Assembly (NCBI GenBank): GCA_905235825.1
Contig: CAJONH010000177.1
Location: 1-6,749 of the forward strand
Origin: Candidatus Gastranaerophilales bacterium
GTDB taxonomy: Bacteria; Cyanobacteriota; Vampirovibrionia; Gastranaerophilales; Gastranaerophilaceae
Reading direction: 5' to 3'
Length of the DNA: 6,749 bases
Shown: positions 6,485 to 6,749 of the stretch, piece after piece
Numbering within the stretch: the stretch's first letter is position 1
Layout: the number at the start of each line of letters is the position of its first letter
The notes under the pieces: model-generated
The model's input: only the letters and a program-made list of their open reading frames with translations
What the model was told of the DNA's origin: nothing
Databases searched by the model: none
Program-made: the position numbers and the translations under genes

Positions 6485-6516
6485 TTGACATTTCAATAGA
6501 ATATATAGCGGATAAT
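6485..6516 (+). promoter_or_regulatory. Possible promoter with over-long spacer
   Basis: TTGACA at 6485-6490 is a perfect -35 box. The best -10 candidate, GATAAT at 6511-6516, is 20 nt away, longer than the usual 16-18. No good -10 lies at normal spacing and no forward gene start follows within the window. If active it would drive an RNA or a gene beyond the right edge. Confidence 0.22.
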
Positions 6517-6573
6517 TTGAATAAAAATGTTCTAATTTAGTTAATTTTTGTACTCTTTTTATCATCGCCAATT

Positions 6574-6614
6574 GTTTGATTTGTTCAATCGAAACATTTT
6601 AAAATAAACAAATC
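6574..6614. repeat. Nested inverted repeats
   Basis: Three overlapping symmetries occur here. GTTTGATT (6574-6581) can pair with AATC-G-AAAC (6587-6595), with one bulged base and a 5-nt loop. GATTTGTT (6578-6585) is a perfect inverted copy of AACAAATC (6607-6614). ATTTTAAAAT (6596-6605) is a 10-bp palindrome between them. The two hairpins exclude each other. In such AT-rich DNA part of this may be chance. Confidence 0.4.
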
Positions 6615-6659
6615 TATTAACCGGCAAAAACAGAAAGAGAGGAGAGCAAAATATAACAA

Positions 6660-6749
6660 TTAATCTAATCTGGTTTCGCACTCTGCCGCCGTGTCAACCC
6701 CGCCGGCAAAGTGCTCACTTTTTAAAGTCACCACTCCAAAATTTCGTTC
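6660..6749 (-). CDS. Possible C-terminal fragment of a minus-strand gene, cut by the window edge
   Basis: Reading leftward from the right edge, 29 codons are open up to a TAA at 6662-6660, including the stretch LKSEHFAGGVDTAAECET. It is the only open minus-strand frame over this interval, and a bidirectional terminator lies downstream of it at 6394-6427. I do not recognise the family and can assign no function. Caution is needed because two + strand frames are also open across the same bases, as expected in GC-rich sequence. The composition is unlike every other gene in the window. It could be a real gene end, part of a transferred or repeated element, or non-coding. Confidence 0.3.
   Translation of the reverse strand, partial: ERNFGVVTLKSEHFAGGVDTAAECETRLD
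6678..6714. repeat. GC-rich imperfect hairpin
   Basis: GCACT-C-TGCCG (6678-6688) pairs with CGGCA-A-AGTGC (6704-6714), giving 10 pairs around one C/A mismatch. C6690-G6702 and G6691-C6701 can pair further in. On the + strand it is followed after 4 nt by five T (6719-6723), so it might act as a forward terminator, though the offset is poor. It could also be the stem of a structured RNA or a repeat element. Confidence 0.5.

Larger units (their letters stand above)
6428..6660. other. AT-rich intergenic stretch without a supported gene
   Basis: About 230 bases very low in GC (9 of 50 by hand count at 6501-6550), with stops in all frames. It contains inverted repeats, a TTGACA box and a purine tract, listed separately. 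The longest open frame is a 44-codon minus-strand one (6431-6565) with no ribosome binding site, which I did not accept as a gene. Confidence 0.6.

Noticed and set aside
6431..6565. A 44-codon minus-strand open frame in the spacer after metK
   Set aside because: It has no Shine-Dalgarno, no recognisable motif, and a length that can easily arise by chance in a spacer searched in six frames. It also overlaps the inverted repeat and the TTGACA box.
1..6749. CRISPR array, tRNA, rRNA or insertion sequence
   Set aside because: No regularly spaced repeats, cloverleaf or transposase motifs were seen on either strand.

Overview
The window is an AT-rich bacterial chromosome segment holding most of an F1Fo ATP synthase operon followed by metK, with every confident gene on the + strand. 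In order, the ATP synthase genes encode a (atpB), c (atpE), b' (atpF'), b (atpF), delta (atpH), alpha (atpA) and gamma (atpG). Two different b-type stalk genes, the order a-c-b'-b-delta-alpha-gamma, and the absence of beta and epsilon after gamma are the arrangement of the cyanobacterial atp1 operon. Several sequences also look cyanobacterial: the alpha N-terminus with its PDEI motif, the PTNDIN motif of subunit a, and the FDATF and NAVFYEP motifs of b'. Against that, gamma lacks the insert of photosynthetic organisms, and subunits a and c carry ion-path residues more like non-photosynthetic bacteria. I infer a non-photosynthetic relative of Cyanobacteria, of the Melainabacteria/Vampirovibrionia type (for example Gastranaerophilales). 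This rests on gene order, motifs and base composition only.

Bases 1-52 are the end of something upstream (perhaps an atpI-like gene) plus the atpB ribosome binding site. Bases 53-4969 are the tightly packed operon. The junctions are a 16-nt gap with a strong Shine-Dalgarno before atpE, then gaps of 8 and 1 nt, a 4-nt ATGA overlap, a 14-nt overlap, and an 8-nt gap before atpG. Together the products give the whole Fo sector (a, c-ring, b/b' stalk), the delta connector, and the alpha and gamma parts of F1. Beta and epsilon must be encoded elsewhere for a working enzyme.

Bases 4970-5103 are a spacer with at most a weak terminator and a good sigma-70-type promoter (TTGACG, 17 nt, TAAAAT) for metK. 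There is no room for a SAM riboswitch. metK (5104-6375) encodes a full-length S-adenosylmethionine synthetase and ends at a textbook, apparently bidirectional terminator.

Bases 6428-6749 hold no confident gene. The AT-rich part contains an 8+8 bp inverted repeat touching a perfect TTGACA, a second cluster of inverted repeats, and a strong Shine-Dalgarno-like tract with no start codon. From about 6671 the composition changes abruptly to GC-rich, with a long imperfect hairpin and a possible C-terminal fragment of a minus-strand gene running off the right edge. This last 300 bp is the least explained part of the window. I see no convincing new multi-gene system here.
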